DNA of 64,000 nt from Isoptericola cucumis (GTDB lineage: Bacteria > Actinomycetota > Actinomycetes > Actinomycetales > Cellulomonadaceae), in contig NZ_BMDG01000002.1 in the NCBI RefSeq assembly GCF_014635665.1, positions 186,001 through 250,000 of the forward strand, read 5' to 3'. Below are positions 46,484 through 56,134 of the stretch, piece after piece. The position numbers and the translations under genes were made by a program. The stretch's first letter is position 1, and every line of letters starts with the position of its first letter. Below the pieces are notes generated by a model. It ran no database searches, was not told the DNA's origin, and saw only the letters and a list, made by a program, of their open reading frames with translations.

Positions 46484-47020
46484 ATGACCAGCATCCCCAC
46501 CGGGCCGGAGCCGTCGCCCGCGCCGCCGGCCACGCCGTCGACCGGACCCTTCGACCCGCCGGGCGTCACCTGGCAGGGCGTGTCCCCGCGCCTGGTCCAG
46601 GCCCGGCTGATCTCCGCGACCGCCACGACAGCCGTGCCGGTGGTGGCGGGCGTGGTGCTGGCCCTCGTGCTCTCGCCGTGGTTCTGGCTGCTGGCGGGCG
46701 TCCCGGCGGCGCTGCTGCTGTGGGCGGTGCTGCTCGTGCCGCGCCAGGTGCGCGCCATCGGGTACGCGGAGCGGGACGACGACCTGTTGATCCGCAAGGG
46801 CATCCTGTTCCGGTCGCTCGTGGTCGTGCCCTACGGGCGGATGCAGTTCGTCGACGTCGAGGCGGGCCCGCTCGACCGGAAGCTGGGCATCGCGAAGGTC
46901 CAGCTGCACACCGCGTCGGCGAACACCGACGCGGACATCCCGGGCCTGGTGCCGGACGAGGCCGAGAGGCTCCGCGACCGGCTCAGCGCGCGGGGCGAGG
47001 CGAGGCTGGCGGGCCTGTGA
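46484..47020 (+). CDS. PH-domain (bPH2) membrane protein, YdbS-like
   Basis: A 178-residue membrane protein. Two hydrophobic segments (about 44-82) are followed by a bacterial PH-like domain (DLLIRKGILFRSLVVVPYGRMQFVDVEAGPLDRKLGIAKVQLHTAS). It matches the YdbS family, which pairs with larger YdbT proteins; in Bacillus they contribute to resistance to membrane-active compounds. The function here is not known. Its stop overlaps the next gene by 4 nt. ATG 46484 begins after a GGAAGGATGGGAG stretch. Confidence 0.87.
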   Translation: MTSIPTGPEPSPAPPATPSTGPFDPPGVTWQGVSPRLVQARLISATATTAVPVVAGVVLALVLSPWFWLLAGVPAALLLWAVLLVPRQVRAIGYAERDDDLLIRKGILFRSLVVVPYGRMQFVDVEAGPLDRKLGIAKVQLHTASANTDADIPGLVPDEAERLRDRLSARGEARLAGL

Positions 47021-48660
47021 GCACCGAAGAGACCGCCGGGCCGGCGGCGGGCGCCGGCCTGAGATGGCGGCGGGTCCATCCCGTCACCCCGTTCGTGCGG
47101 GGGTGGGCCGTGATCGTCGCGGTGCTCGTCATCGGCAGCCAGCAGGTGCTCGACGACGTCGCGGGGGCGCTGGAGGCGGCCGGCGAGATCGGCAGCTTCT
47201 GGTGGATCGTGGTGCTCGCCATCGTGCTGTTCGTCGGCATCGTCTTCGGGTACGCCGCGCTGGCGTGGCGCATGACGGCGTACGCGGTCGACGACGACGC
47301 GGCGCACCTGCGCAAGGGCGTCCTGTTCCGCCAGCAGCGGCACGCACGGCTCGACCGGCTGCAGGCCGTGGACGTGCGCCAGCCGCTGCTCGCGCGGCTC
47401 TTCGGCCTGGCCGAGCTGCGGCTCGAGGTCGCGGGCGGCGCCGACTCGGCCGTCGCGATCGGCTTCCTCAAGGAGGCCGAGGCGCAGCGGCTGCGGGCCG
47501 ACCTCCTCGCGCGCGCCGCGGGCATCCGCGCGGGGAAGACCTCCCCGGCCCGGCCGTCGACGGCGGACGCGCACGGGGCGCCCGTCCCGGCCGCGGAGCC
47601 CGTCGCGGGCGTCGACCTGCCGGTGGCGCCCCCGGGCGGTGACACGGCCGCCGCGCCCGGAGCACCCGGTCCGGCCGCCGAGACATCGTCCGTCGGCGGG
47701 CCCGCTGGCGAGCCCGAGGACGCGCCGGCGGCAGGGGAGGACGTCGCGCCGCCCGAGGCGCCGGAGCGCCCGGTCTACGAGGTGCCGCCGTCACGGCTGC
47801 TGCTGTCGCTGCTGCGGCTGCCGGGCCTGTGGGTCGCGGTGCTCTTCCTGGTGGGGCTCGGCGTCGTGGTCGCCATGACGGGGAGCTTCGGCGTCCTCGT
47901 GTCCGCCGCGCCGGCGGTGCTCGGCGTCGGCGGCTACCTGTTCCAGCGGTTCGCGGGCGAGTTCGGCTTCCGCGCGGCGCTGTCGCCGGACGGGATCCGT
48001 CTGCGCCACGGGCTGCTGGAGACCCGCGCCCAGACCATCCCGCCCGGCCGGGTGCAGGCCGTCTCGCTCACGCAGGGCCCGTGGTGGCGCGGTCCGGACT
48101 GGTGGCGCGTGCGGGTGACCGTCGCCGGGTACGGCGGCGCCGAGGGCTCCACCGACGAGTCGCAGAACGTGCTGCTCCCGGTCGGCCCGCGCTCCGAGGC
48201 GCTCACCGCGTTGTGGCTGGTGCTGCCGGACCTCGAGGTGCCGGGCGGACCCGACGAGACGCTCGCGCTGCTCGACGAGGCGCTGACGGGCGACGCGCGC
48301 ACCGACCGGTGGTTCGTCACCAGCCCGCGCCGGGCGCGGCTCCTGGATCCCTTGAGCTGGCGGCGCAACGGGTACGCGGTCACCGGCCGGGCCCTGTTCG
48401 CCCGCGGCGGCAGGTGGGTGCGTCACCTGGAGGTCGTGCCGCACGAGCGCACGCAGTCCCTCGGCCTCGACCAGGGGCCGTGGCAGCGGCGGCGGGGGCT
48501 GGCGTCCGTCGCCCTGCACACGACGCCCGGCCCGGTCAGCCCGGCCGTGCACCACCTCGACGCGGACGAGGCCGCGCGGCTGCTCGGCGAGCAGTCCGTG
48601 CGGGCGCGTGCCGCGCGGGCGCACGCCGGCCCGGAGCGCTGGATGGAGGCGCGGCAGTGA
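47017..48660 (+). CDS. Multi-domain PH (bPH2) membrane protein, YdbT-like
   Basis: A 547-residue membrane protein with paired helices at about 28-48/60-88 and 268-315. Several PH-like units ([80 protein letters not shown]) are spread across the cytoplasmic or external face. A disordered Ala/Pro-rich region (about 170-255) splits the two halves. It is translationally coupled to the YdbS-like protein and probably forms a complex with it. The exact role is unknown. Confidence 0.87.
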   Translation: MSTEETAGPAAGAGLRWRRVHPVTPFVRGWAVIVAVLVIGSQQVLDDVAGALEAAGEIGSFWWIVVLAIVLFVGIVFGYAALAWRMTAYAVDDDAAHLRKGVLFRQQRHARLDRLQAVDVRQPLLARLFGLAELRLEVAGGADSAVAIGFLKEAEAQRLRADLLARAAGIRAGKTSPARPSTADAHGAPVPAAEPVAGVDLPVAPPGGDTAAAPGAPGPAAETSSVGGPAGEPEDAPAAGEDVAPPEAPERPVYEVPPSRLLLSLLRLPGLWVAVLFLVGLGVVVAMTGSFGVLVSAAPAVLGVGGYLFQRFAGEFGFRAALSPDGIRLRHGLLETRAQTIPPGRVQAVSLTQGPWWRGPDWWRVRVTVAGYGGAEGSTDESQNVLLPVGPRSEALTALWLVLPDLEVPGGPDETLALLDEALTGDARTDRWFVTSPRRARLLDPLSWRRNGYAVTGRALFARGGRWVRHLEVVPHERTQSLGLDQGPWQRRRGLASVALHTTPGPVSPAVHHLDADEAARLLGEQSVRARAARAHAGPERWMEARQ

Positions 48661-49670
48661 GCGTCCCGGCGCCGGGGGCCTCGCGACCGGGGCGTCTCGG
48701 CGTGGGCGTCGTCGGCGCGGGCCGCGTCGGCGCGGTCCTCGGCAGCGCGCTGCGCTCCACGGGTCACGTCGTGGTGGGCGCCAGCGGCGTGAGCGACGCG
48801 TCCCTGGAGCGGATCGAGACCCTGCTGCCCGGCGTCCCGCACCTGGAGGTGCCGCAGGTCGTCGAGCGGGCCGAGCTCGTGCTGCTGGCGGTGCCGGACG
48901 ACGAGCTCGCGGAGGTCGTGGCAGGCCTCGCGGCCCTGGGGGCGTGGCAGCCGGGCCAGCTCGTCGTGCACACGTCGGGCCGGTACGGCACCGCGGTCCT
49001 GGAGCCGGCCCTCGCGGTCGGCGCGATCCCGCTGGCGATCCACCCCGCGATGACGTTCACCGGCACCTCGCTCGACCTGCACCGCCTCACGGGCAGCACC
49101 TTCGCGGTCACCGCGGCGGCCACGGTGCAGCCGATCGGCCAGGCCCTCGTGGTCGAGCTGGGCGGCGAGCCCGTGATCGTCGACGAGGCGGCGCGCGGCC
49201 TGTACCACGCGGCGCTGGCGCACGGCTCCAACCACCTCGTGGTGCTGGTCGCGCAGGCGGCGCAGGCGCTCGAGGCCGCGGGGATCGAGCGGCCGGGCCA
49301 GGTGCTCGCGCCGCTGCTCGGCGCGGCGCTCGACGGCGCCGTCCGGTCCGCCGACGTGCGCGAGGGCGTCGGCCCGGGGGCGATCGCCGCCCTCACGGGC
49401 CCCGTCTCGCGCGGCGACGTCGGCACGGTCCGCGCCCACCTCGACGCGCTGGCCGGCCTCGGCACGACCGCCGGCGCCACCGACGTCCCGACGTCGTACG
49501 CCGAGCTGGCCCGCGCGGCCACGCGGCGTGCGCTCGCGGCGCACCGGATCGACGCCACCGCGGCGCGCACCCTGCTCGACACGCTGAACCCGCCGCCCGC
49601 GGACCCACCCGACGAGCGCCCCGACCCTCCCGACGAGAACCCCGACGAGCCCCACCAGGAGCGACCGTGA
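48657..49670 (+). CDS. DUF2520/Rossmann-like oxidoreductase (panE-like context)
   Basis: A 337-residue protein with an N-terminal NAD(P)-binding Rossmann domain ([22 protein letters not shown], residues about 15-36) and a C-terminal DUF2520 helical domain ([35 protein letters not shown]). The fold resembles ketopantoate and 6-phosphogluconate type dehydrogenases. In many actinobacteria it precedes panC, so a role in pantothenate synthesis as ketopantoate reductase has been suggested but not shown. The GTG start overlaps the upstream stop by 4 nt. The Pro/Asp/Glu-rich tail is disordered. Confidence 0.86.
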   Translation: MSVPAPGASRPGRLGVGVVGAGRVGAVLGSALRSTGHVVVGASGVSDASLERIETLLPGVPHLEVPQVVERAELVLLAVPDDELAEVVAGLAALGAWQPGQLVVHTSGRYGTAVLEPALAVGAIPLAIHPAMTFTGTSLDLHRLTGSTFAVTAAATVQPIGQALVVELGGEPVIVDEAARGLYHAALAHGSNHLVVLVAQAAQALEAAGIERPGQVLAPLLGAALDGAVRSADVREGVGPGAIAALTGPVSRGDVGTVRAHLDALAGLGTTAGATDVPTSYAELARAATRRALAAHRIDATAARTLLDTLNPPPADPPDERPDPPDENPDEPHQERP

Positions 49671-50647
49671 CCGACGAGACGCCGAGCGCCGAGGCGACGA
49701 GCGACCCGACCGCCCCCGCCGTCGTGCGCACGCGCGAGGAGCTGCGCGACGCCCTCGCGACGTGGACGATCTCGGGTGCGGAGCCGACCGACCGGCGCGC
49801 GGTCGTGATGACGATGGGCGCCCTGCACGACGGGCACCTGCGGCTCGTGCGCCGCGCGCGCGAGGAGGCCGGCCCGACCGGCCAGGTGGTCGTGACGATC
49901 TTCGTCAACCCGCTGCAGTTCGGGGCGGGCGAGGACCTCGACCGCTACCCCCGCGACCTGGACGGCGACGTCGCGAAGCTCGCCACCGCCGGCGCCGACC
50001 TCGTGTTCGCGCCCACGCCCGACGTCGTGTACCCGGACGGCGACCCGATCGTGCGGGTCTCGGCGGGGCGCATCGGCGAGGTGCTCGAGGGCGAGCTACG
50101 ACCCGGGCACCTCGACGGGGTGCTCACGGTGGTGCTCAAGCTGATGCACCTGGTGCGGCCCGACGTCGCGCTGTTCGGCCAGAAGGACGCGCAGCAGCTG
50201 CTGGCGGTGCGCCGGATGGTGGCCGACCTGGACCTCGACGTCGAGGTCGTGGGGGTGCCGACGGTGCGCGAGGCGGACGGCCTCGCGATGTCGTCGCGCA
50301 ACGCGTACCTGTCCGACGAGGAGCGCGCGCTGGCGCTCGCGCTCTCGCGTGCGCTGCGCGGCGGGGCCGACGAGGCCGCCGCAGGTCACGGCGCCGCGGC
50401 GGTGCTGGGGGCGGCCTCGGGAATCCTCAACGCCGCCGGCGGTGTTGTGGTGGATTACCTCGCGCTCGTCGACCCGGCTACCGTTGACCCGGTGCCCGCG
50501 GACCATCGCGGTCCCGCGCTCCTGCTGGTGGCGGCGCGCGTGGGCGCCACCCGACTGATCGACAACCAGGCCGTGGACGTCACCGCCGCCCCCGACGAGG
50601 GCCGCGAGCCGGACGACACCGCAGGCCAGGAGGCAGACCGTGACTGA
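49667..50647 (+). CDS. panC: Pantothenate synthetase
   Basis: A 326-residue ATP-dependent ligase of pantoate and beta-alanine. Nucleotidyl-transferase motifs are MGALHDGH (MGxLHxGH, about residues 50-57) and the SSRN loop [28 protein letters not shown] is a strong family signature. GTG 49667 overlaps the DUF2520 stop (GTGA). Its own end overlaps panD by 8 nt. The C-terminus is a short acidic tail beyond the family core. Confidence 0.96.
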   Translation: MTDETPSAEATSDPTAPAVVRTREELRDALATWTISGAEPTDRRAVVMTMGALHDGHLRLVRRAREEAGPTGQVVVTIFVNPLQFGAGEDLDRYPRDLDGDVAKLATAGADLVFAPTPDVVYPDGDPIVRVSAGRIGEVLEGELRPGHLDGVLTVVLKLMHLVRPDVALFGQKDAQQLLAVRRMVADLDLDVEVVGVPTVREADGLAMSSRNAYLSDEERALALALSRALRGGADEAAAGHGAAAVLGAASGILNAAGGVVVDYLALVDPATVDPVPADHRGPALLLVAARVGATRLIDNQAVDVTAAPDEGREPDDTAGQEADRD

Positions 50648-51095
50648 CCGCCCCTCGACTCCCGCGTCCCTGCAGCGGCCGATGATGATCGGCAAGATCC
50701 ATCGCGCCACGGTCACGCAGGCCGACCTGCACTACGTGGGCTCCGTCACGGTCGACACCGACCTGCTGGAGGCGGCCGACCTGCTCCCCGGGCAGCAGGT
50801 CGACATCGTGGACGTCACGAACGGCGCCCGCCTCACCACGTACGTCATCCCCGGCGAGCGCGGGTCGGGCCAGATCAGCATCAACGGCGCGGCGGCCCAC
50901 CTGGTGCACCCGGGCGACATCGTCATCATCATCGCCTACGGCATGCTGTCCGACGCCGACGCGCGCACCTTCGACCCGCACGTGGTGTTCGTCGACGCCG
51001 CCAACCGCATCGTCGAGGCCGGTGACGACCCGGGCCAGGTGCCGGCGGGCCACGGCCTGCAGGCGAGCGGCCTGCCGTTCGCGTCGGTGCGGTGA
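50640..51095 (+). CDS. panD: Aspartate 1-decarboxylase
   Basis: A 151-residue pyruvoyl enzyme that makes beta-alanine from L-aspartate for pantothenate synthesis. The self-cleavage site is Gly34-Ser35 in HYVGSVTVD, where Ser35 becomes the pyruvoyl group. [26 protein letters not shown] is fully conserved. The GTG start overlaps panC by 8 nt, so beta-alanine supply and ligation are made in step. nadB starts 7 nt after its stop, linking aspartate use in both pathways. Confidence 0.97.
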   Translation: MTDRPSTPASLQRPMMIGKIHRATVTQADLHYVGSVTVDTDLLEAADLLPGQQVDIVDVTNGARLTTYVIPGERGSGQISINGAAAHLVHPGDIVIIIAYGMLSDADARTFDPHVVFVDAANRIVEAGDDPGQVPAGHGLQASGLPFASVR

Positions 51096-51102
51096 CCGCT
51101 CG

Positions 51103-52812
51103 GTGAACGGGCCGCGGCTCGCCCGCGCCCTCGCCGCCCCCGCCCCGGGCTGGACGACCGCCGCCGACGCGGTCGTCGTCGGGTCCGGCATCGCCGGCCT
51201 CACCGCGGCCCTGGAGCTGCGCACCCGCGTCCCGCGCGTCCTGCTCGTCACCAAGGGCGAGCTCTCGTCGGGCTCGACCGTCTGGGCGCAGGGCGGCATC
51301 GCGGCCGCGCTGCACCCCGAGGACACCCCCGACGCGCACCTGACCGACACGCTCACCGCGGGCGGCGGGCTCAGCGACCCGGACGCGGTGCGCGTCCTCG
51401 TCACCGAGGGGCCGGACCGGGTGCGCGAGCTGGTCGCGCGCGGCACGACGTTCGACCTGGGGCCGGACGGCGGCATCGCCCTCACCCGCGAGGGCGGGCA
51501 CCGCGCCGACCGCATCGCGCACGCGGGCGGCGACGCGACGGGCCGGGAGATCTCCCGCGCCCTCGTGGCGCAGATCGACGCGGTGCGGCACGACCCGGGC
51601 ATCGAGGTGATCGAGAACGCGCTCGTCCTGGACGTCCTCACCGGGGAGCCGGGCGCGGGCGGTCCGGGCTCCGGCGGGCGCCCGCCGGTCGCGGGCGTGA
51701 CGCTGCACGTGCGCGGCGCGGGCACGCGCGACGGCGTGGGCGCTGCCCTGGCGCCCGTCGTCGTGCTGGCCACCGGGGGAGTGGGCCAGGTGTTCCGCTC
51801 GTCCACCAACCCGCCCGGTGCGACGGGCGACGGGATCGCGGCGGCCCTGCGGGCCGGGGCCGCGGTCGGCGACCTCGAGTTCGTGCAGTTCCACCCGACG
51901 GTGCTGTGGCGCGGGCTGGGCGCCAAGGGGCAGCAGCCGTTGATCAGCGAGGCCGTGCGCGGGGAGGGCGCCCTGCTGCTCGACGTCGACGGCGTCCGGT
52001 TCATGCCGGCGGAGCACGAGCTGGCCGAGCTCGCGCCGCGCGACGTCGTCGCGCACGCCATCGTGCGGCGCACGGCTGCCACCGGCGCCGACCACGTGCT
52101 GCTCGACGCCCGCCACCTCGGCGCCGCGTTCCTGCGCCGCCGCTTCCCGAGCATCACCGCGCGGCTGGCCGGCCACGGCATCGACTGGACCGAGGAGCCG
52201 GTGCCCGTCGCGCCCGCCCAGCACTACCACTCGGGCGGCGTCGTCACCGACGCGCGGGGACGCACCGACGTGCCGGGCCTGTACGCCGTCGGGGAGGTCG
52301 CGTGCACGGGGGTGCACGGCGCCAACCGGCTCGCCTCGAACTCGCTGCTCGAGGGGCTGGTGTTCGCACACCGCGCCGCGCGGGACGTGGCCCGGCGCTA
52401 CGACGACGGCGAGCTGCGCCGCGCGCCGGACCCGGTCGCGCGGCCCGGCGGCACGGGACTCGTGGCCGCCCCCGCGCGCTCGCGCGTGCAGCGGGCGACG
52501 TCCGACGGGGCCGGGCCGGTGCGCTCGGCGGAGTCGTTGGCCCGGGCCGCCGCCGACCTCGCGGCCGTGCGCACCGACGCGCACCGCGCGAGCGACGTCG
52601 TCGCCGACCCGCAGGCCGCCGAGTGGGAGACGACCAACGTGCACCACGTGGCGACCGCGCTGGTCCACGCGGCCGCGCTGCGCACGGAGTCCCGCGGCGG
52701 GCACTTCCGGACCGACTTCCCCGCGCCGGACGCGGCCTGGCGGCGGCGCGTCGCGCTCGCCCTCGACGACGACGGCGCCCTCGCCGAGGCCGTGCCGGCC
52801 GTGGCGAGGTAG
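51103..52812 (+). CDS. nadB: L-aspartate oxidase
   Basis: A 569-residue FAD enzyme that oxidises aspartate to iminoaspartate for NAD synthesis. The N-terminal FAD motif is VVVGSGIAGLTAALE (about 25-40). SGSTVWAQGGIAAAL, HPTVL, and the active-site segment HYHSGGVVTDARGRTDVPGLYAVGEVACTGVHGANRL are typical of the succinate dehydrogenase/fumarate reductase flavoprotein family. A short insertion (GEPGAGGPGSGG) is present near residue 185. It is the last gene of the coupled run and is convergent with nadC. No nadA gene is visible. Confidence 0.95.
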   Translation: MNGPRLARALAAPAPGWTTAADAVVVGSGIAGLTAALELRTRVPRVLLVTKGELSSGSTVWAQGGIAAALHPEDTPDAHLTDTLTAGGGLSDPDAVRVLVTEGPDRVRELVARGTTFDLGPDGGIALTREGGHRADRIAHAGGDATGREISRALVAQIDAVRHDPGIEVIENALVLDVLTGEPGAGGPGSGGRPPVAGVTLHVRGAGTRDGVGAALAPVVVLATGGVGQVFRSSTNPPGATGDGIAAALRAGAAVGDLEFVQFHPTVLWRGLGAKGQQPLISEAVRGEGALLLDVDGVRFMPAEHELAELAPRDVVAHAIVRRTAATGADHVLLDARHLGAAFLRRRFPSITARLAGHGIDWTEEPVPVAPAQHYHSGGVVTDARGRTDVPGLYAVGEVACTGVHGANRLASNSLLEGLVFAHRAARDVARRYDDGELRRAPDPVARPGGTGLVAAPARSRVQRATSDGAGPVRSAESLARAAADLAAVRTDAHRASDVVADPQAAEWETTNVHHVATALVHAAALRTESRGGHFRTDFPAPDAAWRRRVALALDDDGALAEAVPAVAR

Positions 52813-52860
52813 GAGGCGAGGTACGGGGCCAGGTGGTCGGGGCCGCGCCGGGCGGTGCGG

Positions 52861-53808
52861 CTAGCTCGCGGGGCGGAGGTCGAGGGCCAGGTCGAGGATC
52901 GGCGCCGAGTGGGTCAGGGCCCCGACGGACAGGTAGTCGACCCCGGCCTCGGCGACCTCGCGGGCGCGGTCGAGCGTGAGGTTGCCGGTGGCCTCCAGCT
53001 CGACGTGCGCCGGCACGCCGTCCCGCCCCTGCCGGGCCCGCACGGCGGACACCGTCGCGGCGAGCACCGGCGTCGGCATGTTGTCCAGCAGGAGGAAGTC
53101 CGCCCCGGCGTCGAGCGCCTCCATGGCCTGCACCGTCGTGTCCGCCTCGACCTGGACCGCGACGTCGAAGGCGGCGCGCACCGCCGCCACGGCGGCCGCG
53201 ACGGAACCGGCGGCGACGACGTGGTTGTCCTTGATCATCGCGACGTCGTACAGGCCCATGCGCTTGTTGGTGCCGCAGCCCGCGCGGACCGCGTACTTCT
53301 CGAGCGCGCGGAGGCCCGGCGTGGTCTTGCGCGTGTCGAGCACCTGGGCGCCGGTCCCGGCGAGCTCACGGGCCCACGCGGCCGTCGCCGTCGCGACGCC
53401 CGACGCGCGCGAGGTGAGGTTGAGCAGCGTGCGCTCGGCGACCAGCAGCACCTGGACGGGGCCCGCGAGCGAGGCGAGCACCTGGCCGCGCGCGATGTCG
53501 TCGCCGTCCTGGGCGTGGAAGGTCACGGCCGGGGCCGGCAGGCCGAGCCGCGTCGCGACCTGGCGCAGCGTCTCGGTCACGACGACGAGCCCCGCGACGG
53601 TGCCGGCCTCGCGCGCGACGAGATCGGCGGTGCCGGTGGCCGACGCCGGGACGGTGGCCTGGGAGGTGACGTCGCGGCCGGGGGCGGGGCCGAGGTCCTC
53701 GTCGAGCGCCGTCGTCACCGCCCCGGCGACCCACGCCGGGTCGAGGCCGGGCTGGACGGCGGACGGTTGGTCGACGACGGGCAGGTCCCGCTCTGGAGTC
53801 GTGCTCAC
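52861..53808 (-). CDS. nadC: Nicotinate-nucleotide diphosphorylase (quinolinate PRTase)
   Basis: A 315-residue enzyme that turns quinolinate and PRPP into nicotinate mononucleotide with release of CO2. Family motifs are LNLTSRASGVAT, DTRKTTPGLRALEKYAVRAGCGTNKRMGL, IKDNHV and VEADT. The product of NadB (with NadA) feeds NadC, so nadB and nadC act in the same pathway though they are transcribed toward each other. Start chosen at GTG 53808 by the conserved opening; the reading frame overlaps the lysS start region upstream. Confidence 0.95.
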   Translation of the reverse strand: MSTTPERDLPVVDQPSAVQPGLDPAWVAGAVTTALDEDLGPAPGRDVTSQATVPASATGTADLVAREAGTVAGLVVVTETLRQVATRLGLPAPAVTFHAQDGDDIARGQVLASLAGPVQVLLVAERTLLNLTSRASGVATATAAWARELAGTGAQVLDTRKTTPGLRALEKYAVRAGCGTNKRMGLYDVAMIKDNHVVAAGSVAAAVAAVRAAFDVAVQVEADTTVQAMEALDAGADFLLLDNMPTPVLAATVSAVRARQGRDGVPAHVELEATGNLTLDRAREVAEAGVDYLSVGALTHSAPILDLALDLRPAS

Positions 53809-53863
53809 GGCGTGCCACGCTACCGGGCGGGGGCGGGCGTGCGGCTGTGCTACGGGCCACACG

Positions 53864-53869
53864 TAGAAT
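53864..53869 (+). promoter_or_regulatory. -10 element for leaderless lysS
   Basis: TAGAAT lies exactly 6 nt before the GTG start at 53876, placing the transcription start at the GTG. There is no ribosome site upstream. Similar hexamers at the same 6-nt distance precede cofD, the DUF2342 gene and the lactonase gene. Confidence 0.65.
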
Positions 53870-53875
53870 CGACGG

Positions 53876-55393
53876 GTGACCTCCCCGCAGAATCCCGCTC
53901 CCGCCGTGCCCGAAGACGACCTGCCCGAGCAGCTCCGGGTCCGTCGGGAGAAGCGCGACCGGCTGCTGGAGGGCGGCACCGACGCGTACCCCGTGAGCGT
54001 GCCCGTCACGCACCGGATCGACGCGGTGCGCGAGGCCTACGGCCACCTGGCGGCGGGCGAGGAGACGGACGACGTCGTCGGCGTCGCCGGCCGCGTGGTC
54101 TTCCTGCGCAACACGGGCAAGCTGTGCTTCGTCACGCTGCAGGACGGCGAGGGGAACCGGCTGCAGGCGATGCTGAGCCTCAAGGAGGTCGGCGAGGAGT
54201 CGCTGGCCTCGTTCAAGGCCGACGTCGACCTCGGCGACCACCTGTTCACACACGGCCGGGTGGGGGCGTCGCGGCGCGGCGAGCTGAGCGTCTTCGCGGA
54301 CGAGTGGCGGATGGCGGCCAAGGCGCTGCGCCCGCTGCCGGTGCTGCACAAGGACCTCTCGGAGGAGGCGCGCGTCCGCCAGCGGTACGTCGACCTCATC
54401 GCGCGGCCCGCGGCCCGCGACATGGTGCGGCTGCGCTCGGGCGTCAATCGTTCGCTGCGCGACAACTTCCACCGCCGGGACTTCCTCGAGATCGAGACGC
54501 CGATGCTGCAGACGGTGGCGTCGGGTGCTTCTGCGCGTCCCTTCACGACGCACATGAACGCCTATGACATCGACCTGTTCCTGCGGATCGCGCCCGAGCT
54601 CTTCCTCAAGCGCGCGGTCGTCGGTGGTGTGGAGAAGGTTTTCGAGATCAACCGGAACTTCCGTAACGAGGGCGCCGACTCCACGCACTCGCCGGAGTTC
54701 GCGATGCTCGAGTCGTACGAGGCGTACGGCGACTACAACACCATCGGCGCGCTGACCCAGGACCTCGTGCAGAAGGCGGCCGAGGACGTTCTCGGCACCA
54801 CCGTGGTCACCCTTCCCGACGGCGAGGAGTACGACCTGGGCGGCGAGTGGGCCCAGATCACGATGTACGGCTCGTTGTCGGAGGCGCTGGGGGAGGAGAT
54901 CACTCCCGCCACGAGCGTCGAGCATCTCCTGGTCCTCGCCGAGAAGGCGGAGATCTCCCTCGACCCGAAGAAGGCCAACCACGGCAAGCTCGTCGAGGAG
55001 CTGTGGGAGCACCACGTCGGCGACGGGCTGTACGCCCCCACGTTCGTGCGCGACTTCCCGGTCGAGACGTCGCCGCTGGTGCGCGACCACCGCACGGTGG
55101 ACGGCGTGGTCGAGAAGTGGGACCTGTACGTGCGAGGCTTCGAGCTGGCCACGGGGTACTCCGAGCTGGTCGACCCCGTGATCCAGCGCCGCCGGTTCGA
55201 GGCACAGGCCGTGCTCGCGGCGGCCGGTGACGACGAGGCCATGGCACTGGACGAGGACTTCCTCGAGGCGATGGAGTACGCGATGCCGCCCGCCGGTGGC
55301 ATGGGAATGGGAATCGACCGGCTCCTCATGGCGCTCACCGGGCTCGGAATTCGCGAGACCATCCTCTTCCCCCTCGTCAAGCCGACGCTCTGA
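53876..55393 (+). CDS. lysS: Lysyl-tRNA synthetase (class II)
   Basis: A 505-residue class II aminoacyl-tRNA synthetase. The OB-fold anticodon domain ([22 protein letters not shown], residues about 80-100) precedes the catalytic domain with class II motif 1 (FLEIETPML), motif 2 ([20 protein letters not shown]) and motif 3 ([16 protein letters not shown]). It charges tRNA-Lys. GTG 53876 is consistent with a leaderless mRNA. It is followed by a small membrane peptide and lsr2 in an order seen in related Micrococcales. Confidence 0.97.
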   Translation: MTSPQNPAPAVPEDDLPEQLRVRREKRDRLLEGGTDAYPVSVPVTHRIDAVREAYGHLAAGEETDDVVGVAGRVVFLRNTGKLCFVTLQDGEGNRLQAMLSLKEVGEESLASFKADVDLGDHLFTHGRVGASRRGELSVFADEWRMAAKALRPLPVLHKDLSEEARVRQRYVDLIARPAARDMVRLRSGVNRSLRDNFHRRDFLEIETPMLQTVASGASARPFTTHMNAYDIDLFLRIAPELFLKRAVVGGVEKVFEINRNFRNEGADSTHSPEFAMLESYEAYGDYNTIGALTQDLVQKAAEDVLGTTVVTLPDGEEYDLGGEWAQITMYGSLSEALGEEITPATSVEHLLVLAEKAEISLDPKKANHGKLVEELWEHHVGDGLYAPTFVRDFPVETSPLVRDHRTVDGVVEKWDLYVRGFELATGYSELVDPVIQRRRFEAQAVLAAAGDDEAMALDEDFLEAMEYAMPPAGGMGMGIDRLLMALTGLGIRETILFPLVKPTL

Positions 55394-55411
55394 AACGAGA
55401 CGAGATATTCG

Positions 55412-55579
55412 ATGAACACGTTTCTCGCCGTGCTGGCCGGTCTGATCCCTTCAGTCGGGGTCGGGCTGCTGTTCTGGCTCGCCATGCGAAAGATCATGCA
55501 CGCCGACCGGAACGAACGGCTCGCGCTCGACCGAATGGACGCCGAAGAGAACGAGACCGCGAAGGGCACCACCGCCTGA
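55412..55579 (+). CDS. Small single-helix membrane protein between lysS and lsr2
   Basis: A 55-residue peptide with an N-terminal hydrophobic helix ([21 protein letters not shown], about 4-24) and a charged C-terminal part ([24 protein letters not shown]). The helix is followed by positive charges, so the C-terminus should stay in the cytoplasm. Codon use is GC-biased and the frame is clean, although it is short. ATG 55412 lies 18 nt after the lysS stop with a GAGACGAG site. I recall similar small proteins between lysS and lsr2 in related genera, but this is from memory. Confidence 0.7.
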   Translation: MNTFLAVLAGLIPSVGVGLLFWLAMRKIMHADRNERLALDRMDAEENETAKGTTA

Positions 55580-55628
55580 GACGGCTCACCATTCTCGTCG
55601 CCGTCATCGGCCCCGCCGAGAAGTCGCA

Positions 55629-55677
55629 TTGACAAATGCGCTCCCGAATGGGCATCGTTCGTATTGTCACGCACAAT
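55629..55677 (+). promoter_or_regulatory. lsr2 promoter region with inverted repeat
   Basis: A TTGACA hexamer (55629-55634) and an inverted repeat ATTGT-N5-ACAAT (55663-55677) lie before lsr2. The tract is noticeably AT-richer than its surroundings. A good -10 at standard spacing from TTGACA is not obvious, so the exact start is uncertain. The inverted repeat may be an autoregulation site. Confidence 0.4.
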
Positions 55678-55703
55678 TCGACGGAACCGAGAAGGAGCCC
55701 AGA

Positions 55704-56039
55704 GTGGTTCAGAAGCAGCAGATCGTGCTGATCGACGATGTCGACGGCGGCGAGGCGGACGAGACCGTCACCTTCGCGCTCGACGGCGTCGCCTACGAGA
55801 TCGACCTCACGACCGCGCACGCGGCCGAGCTGCGGGACTCGTTCGCCACGTGGATCGGGCACGGTCGCAAGACGTCGGGCCGCGCCGCGGGCGCCGCACG
55901 TAGCGGGGGCCGCCGGACGGGCACCGACCGCGCGCAGCTCGCCAAGATCCGCGAGTGGGCCCGCGACAACGGCCACCAGGTCAGCGACCGGGGCCGTATC
56001 CCCGGTTCCGTCCTCGCCGCCTACGAGGCCGCGCACTGA
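55704..56039 (+). CDS. lsr2: Lsr2 nucleoid-associated xenogeneic silencer
   Basis: A 111-residue H-NS-like protein that bridges DNA and silences AT-rich sequences. The N-terminal dimerisation domain ([33 protein letters not shown]) is followed by a basic linker (about 55-75). The C-terminal DNA-binding domain has the AT-hook-like Arg96-Gly97-Arg98 ([18 protein letters not shown]). GTG 55704 follows GAAGGAG. It ends at a 20-bp hairpin. In actinobacteria Lsr2 is generally a global regulator. Confidence 0.96.
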   Translation: MVQKQQIVLIDDVDGGEADETVTFALDGVAYEIDLTTAHAAELRDSFATWIGHGRKTSGRAAGAARSGGRRTGTDRAQLAKIREWARDNGHQVSDRGRIPGSVLAAYEAAH

Positions 56040-56069
56040 TCGAGCACTGACGCGGCGCCGCCGCACCCA

Positions 56070-56113
56070 CGACGCACGCCCCGGCCGGGACACCCCGGCC
56101 GGGGCGTGCGTCG
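56070..56113. terminator. Strong lsr2 terminator hairpin
   Basis: Arms 56070-56089 and 56094-56113 are perfectly complementary over 20 bp with an ACAC loop. The stem is GC-rich and has no following T-run. It comes 30 bp after the lsr2 stop and just before the lactonase promoter. Confidence 0.8.
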
Positions 56114-56134
56114 CGTGCGTCCTAGGCTGGTGCC

